Assembly: GCA_011772595.1 (NCBI GenBank)
Contig: WVZH01000238.1
Span: 1-13,620 of the forward strand
DNA from: Anaerolineales bacterium
GTDB lineage: Bacteria > Chloroflexota > Anaerolineae > Anaerolineales > E44-bin32
Length of the DNA stretch: 13,620 bases
Direction of reading: 5' to 3'
Shown: in pieces, positions 11,051 to 13,620 of the stretch
How the letters are laid out: each line of letters starts with the position of its first letter
How positions within the stretch are numbered: position 1 is the first letter of the stretch
Notes under the pieces: generated by a model
Told to the model about the DNA's origin: nothing
Database searches by the model: none
What the model saw: the letters and a program-made list of their open reading frames with translations, nothing else
Position numbers and translations under genes: made by a program

Positions 11051-13620
11051 TCAAGAAATCGTCGTCCAGCTTCGATGGTCGACTCTCTTTATTTGATCCC
11101 CCACGCAGATCTCAGTTTGGCGTTTCGAAGAGCTATCGACCTTCACGTCTACTTTTTCCGGCGTAAGAACAAAATCGTACCGCTCCCCTTTGAAACGAAA
11201 GGTGAACTGCATCTTTCGCCAGATCTCTGGCAGACTGGGTTTCAGACAGACCACATCGCCGTCCAACGTCAATCCGGCGAAACTTTTCAACGTCAATACC
11301 GCCACTCCAGCCATGACACCGGCGTGAATTCCCTCTTTCGTCGTGCCTCCCTGGATGTCCACGTAATCGCTTTTCAGTGCTTCCAAATAAAGCTGCCGAC
11401 GAAGCGCGCGATCACCCAGTAGATGCGCCAGGTAGGAATGGACAAGGCTGCTCAACGTCGATCCGTGAGAGGTCCTTGGAAAATAATAGTTGAAATTGTC
11501 CACGAGTAAGCTCTCCGCTGTTGGATAACCCGCCTGTTGTAAAACCCCCGCCACGCCATCAGGATCCAAGAGGTAGAACGCCATCAAGGCGTCCGCTTGT
11601 TTCGAGACCTTGTAGTCGTCCGGAGATTTGCCCTCCGCTTTTAAAATGCGATCCATTCTATGGATGTCTTTGTACTTCTCCCGGTATCCCCGCCAATCCA
11701 ATTCCTCTAGCTCAAAGTAGCCTTCAAACTGCTCCAAGATCCCCTCATCCGAGATCGGAATGCGAATTCGCTTACAGATATCCTCCCAGTGCGAAAGCGC
11801 CTCCTCAGTGAGCCCGACCTCCTCGAGCACGGCTTTGCCAACTTCCTTCCCCAGCAAATCGAGCATCTCGAACGCACGTTCAAAAATCCAGACGACCATG
11901 ATATTCGTGTAGCTGTTGTCTTTTAAACCCCCTTCTTGCGCGCCCGGAATCTTCTCATGGTATTCATCTGGTCCCATGACACCGTCGATCGAGAAGCGCT
12001 GTGTCCCCTCGTCGAAGCTCGTCATACTCGCCCAGAAGCGACAGATCTCCAGGAACATCTCCGCCCCATAGTGCTCTAGAAACTGGTAGTCTTCCGTCGC
12101 CCAGAAATAGTTCCAGATGTTGTAGGCGATCGCCAGCGATACGTGCCGCTGAAGCGAACTGTAATCGGGTCCCCACTCGCCGGATATCGGGTTGAGATGG
12201 ATCACTTGCGTCTCTTCCCTGCCGTCGCTGCCACTCTGCCAGGGAAACATTGCGCCTTCGTGCCCGTGCTCGATCGCATACTCCCTGGCTCGGTCCAGAC
12301 GACGATAGCGATACAGAAGCACGGATCTCACCACTTCAGGAAAATGAAGGTTGTACAGGGGAAGGATATACATCTCGTCCCAAAAGATATGGCCCCGATA
12401 TGCTTCCCCATGGAGACCGCGTGCGGGGATGCCAGCGTCGATGTAGGCATTGTGCGGCGAAGTAGTGACAAGTGTGTGATAGAGATTCAGCCGCAGCAAC
12501 TTCTGTGCAAGCCGGTCGCCCTCGACTTGAATATCGATCTCCTCCCATATGTCCGCCCACGCCGCAGCACTTTCCTCATAGACCTTGTCAAAGCTTTCCA
12601 CGCCCTCAACCGCATTCTGCGCCTCAAGAAGCGGCGTCTCGACCCCTTCATCCCTGGAGGTGTAAATCGCCACTATTTTTTCGAAGACGATCGAGCTTCC
12701 CTCCTCAGCAGCCACGTCGAAGCGCGAAAACACTGCACCGGGCATGGTCTCGATCGAGATCGCAGGATCGATATGCGCATCGTCCACCACAACCCGAAGC
12801 TTGGCCGCCTCTGCAATCTGGATTTCAGACTGATTGGTGGTCACTAAAAGGTGACTGACGTTCCCCTCACCACCCTCGACCAAGGGCTGTAAGTGCTTGG
12901 AATTGAGTTGTCGATAGCGCTCAACGCCCGCGTTGACGACACTGCCATCCAAACCGGATTGAATAGCAATCTCCCCGCTGTAGTTTATCGGTGTTATGCG
13001 ATATCGTTGCGCTGCTAGGTGTGGATGCGCCATACTGGCGAAACGACTGGATTGGATACGTGTCTGCCTGCCTTGCGCGTCGCGAACCAAGATCTCCCTA
13101 TGTAACACACCATCCCGGAAATCCATCCTTCGGATGAAGGATTCCACCCCCATTTCATTGGGATTCACCCAGTCTCCGTTATTAATTCGAAAAGTAATTG
13201 GAATCCAATTGGGACAGTTCACGAAATCTTCGTTGACAATCGTCCGTCCTGCGATTTCAGATTCGAGTCGATTGTAAATCCCCGCGATATATGTCCCAGG
13301 GTAGTTCGTCGAATTTGCTTCGCACTCTTCAAGAGCGCCGCGCGTTCCAAAATAACCATTCCCGACTGTACACAGCGCTTCGCGTGTCCCCTCTTGATAT
13401 GGGTCGTAGTCGAAGTAGCTCAAGGTCCACGAATCCTCCTCGAGACCTTGCTCGAACCACGCATCCACGTCTTCAACACGGATCTCACCGATGTCCTTGA
13501 CAACGATATCGGCCCCATTGCGTTTCAGTTCTAGCTCGTTGTGCTCTCGCGCAACCCCCAATACAAGACCAAAGTTGCCACTGGCGCCCGCCTGTACACC
13601 AGAAACCGCGTCCTCTACCA
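11051..13620 (-). CDS. HAD (beta-phosphoglucomutase-like)-GH65 glycoside phosphorylase fusion, 5' end beyond window
   Basis: The frame is open to the right edge, so the N-terminus is missing. The first residues in view read VEDAVSGVQAGASGNFGLVLGVAR, followed by NGADIVVKDIGEI. This is the C-terminal motif region of a HAD beta-phosphoglucomutase, here in one frame with a full GH65 protein. A TTG at 13561 falls inside this motif, so it is not the start. Counting from that TTG, the GH65 part has an N-terminal beta-sandwich (about 40-330), RGLHGEAYRGHIFWDEMYILP at 381-401, WQSGSDGREETQ at 441-452, and the GPDEYHE general-acid motif (Glu533). Phosphate-site elements SKQADALM and TSHGSTLS follow, the pattern of phosphorylases (kojibiose, trehalose and maltose types) rather than hydrolases. 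The likely reaction is phosphorolysis of an alpha-glucoside to beta-glucose 1-phosphate, which the fused HAD domain would convert to glucose 6-phosphate. It is the first visible gene of an operon with the kinase; disaccharide specificity is undetermined. Confidence 0.88.
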   Translation of the reverse strand, partial: VEDAVSGVQAGASGNFGLVLGVAREHNELELKRNGADIVVKDIGEIRVEDVDAWFEQGLEEDSWTLSYFDYDPYQEGTREALCTVGNGYFGTRGALEECEANSTNYPGTYIAGIYNRLESEIAGRTIVNEDFVNCPNWIPITFRINNGDWVNPNEMGVESFIRRMDFRDGVLHREILVRDAQGRQTRIQSSRFASMAHPHLAAQRYRITPINYSGEIAIQSGLDGSVVNAGVERYRQLNSKHLQPLVEGGEGNVSHLLVTTNQSEIQIAEAAKLRVVVDDAHIDPAISIETMPGAVFSRFDVAAEEGSSIVFEKIVAIYTSRDEGVETPLLEAQNAVEGVESFDKVYEESAAAWADIWEEIDIQVEGDRLAQKLLRLNLYHTLVTTSPHNAYIDAGIPARGLHGEAYRGHIFWDEMYILPLYNLHFPEVVRSVLLYRYRRLDRAREYAIEHGHEGAMFPWQSGSDGREETQVIHLNPISGEWGPDYSSLQRHVSLAIAYNIWNYFWATEDYQFLEHYGAEMFLEICRFWASMTSFDEGTQRFSIDGVMGPDEYHEKIPGAQEGGLKDNSYTNIMVVWIFERAFEMLDLLGKEVGKAVLEEVGLTEEALSHWEDICKRIRIPISDEGILEQFEGYFELEELDWRGYREKYKDIHRMDRILKAEGKSPDDYKVSKQADALMAFYLLDPDGVAGVLQQAGYPTAESLLVDNFNYYFPRTSHGSTLSSLVHSYLAHLLGDRALRRQLYLEALKSDYVDIQGGTTKEGIHAGVMAGVAVLTLKSFAGLTLDGDVVCLKPSLPEIWRKMQFTFRFKGERYDFVLTPEKVDVKVDSSSKRQTEICVGDQIKRVDHRSWTTIS

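Noticed and set aside
13559..13561. TTG as the start of the GH65 gene
   Set aside because: The frame is open upstream and encodes a HAD motif that spans this codon.
1..13620. CRISPR arrays, tRNA or rRNA genes, insertion sequences
   Set aside because: I saw no short regularly spaced repeats, no tRNA-like cloverleaf and no transposase motif anywhere in the window.

Overview
The window holds a carbohydrate uptake and phosphorolysis locus. Every convincing gene lies on the minus strand, so transcription runs from high to low coordinates. The gene style suggests a Chloroflexota-like bacterium: an AglE/F/G-type transporter lipoprotein, a LacI regulator, a HAD-GH65 fusion, a large GH94-like phosphorylase and moderately high GC. 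That placement is inference; no rRNA or marker gene is present.

In transcription order: (1) a HAD (beta-phosphoglucomutase-like)-GH65 fusion enters from beyond base 13620 and ends at 11051. (2) A uridine-kinase-like P-loop kinase (11032-10397) follows after 18 bases. (3) A GNAT acetyltransferase (10329-9790) follows. (4) A 294-base intergenic region carries a good sigma70-type promoter and a LacI-type palindrome, then a LacI-family repressor (9495-8467). (5) A three-gene CUT1 ABC importer of the AglE-AglF-AglG type occupies 8301-3492 and ends near a strong hairpin at 3339-3371. (6) A GH94-like phosphorylase of at least 1077 codons (3231-1) runs off the left edge.

Working model (inference): an alpha- or beta-linked gluco-oligosaccharide is captured by the lipoprotein and imported. 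It is then cleaved by phosphorolysis (GH94-like and GH65), giving glucose phosphate that the fused HAD mutase domain could isomerise toward glycolysis. The LacI protein would repress itself and probably the importer. No ATP-binding subunit is in view, so a shared MsmX/UgpC-type ATPase or a gene outside the window must energise uptake.

Two features are unusual. The AglG-like permease carries a c-type cytochrome-like segment with a CAACH haem-binding motif, inserted in the loop after its first membrane helix. The solute-binding lipoprotein is a head-to-tail fusion of two full binding domains, with a repeat period of 403 codons and one signal peptide. The start of each repeat is a 73-residue block that is identical in protein but differs at about 19 silent sites in DNA. 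Together they suggest an importer with doubled ligand capture and a possible redox or haem function, which I do not recognise as a described system.
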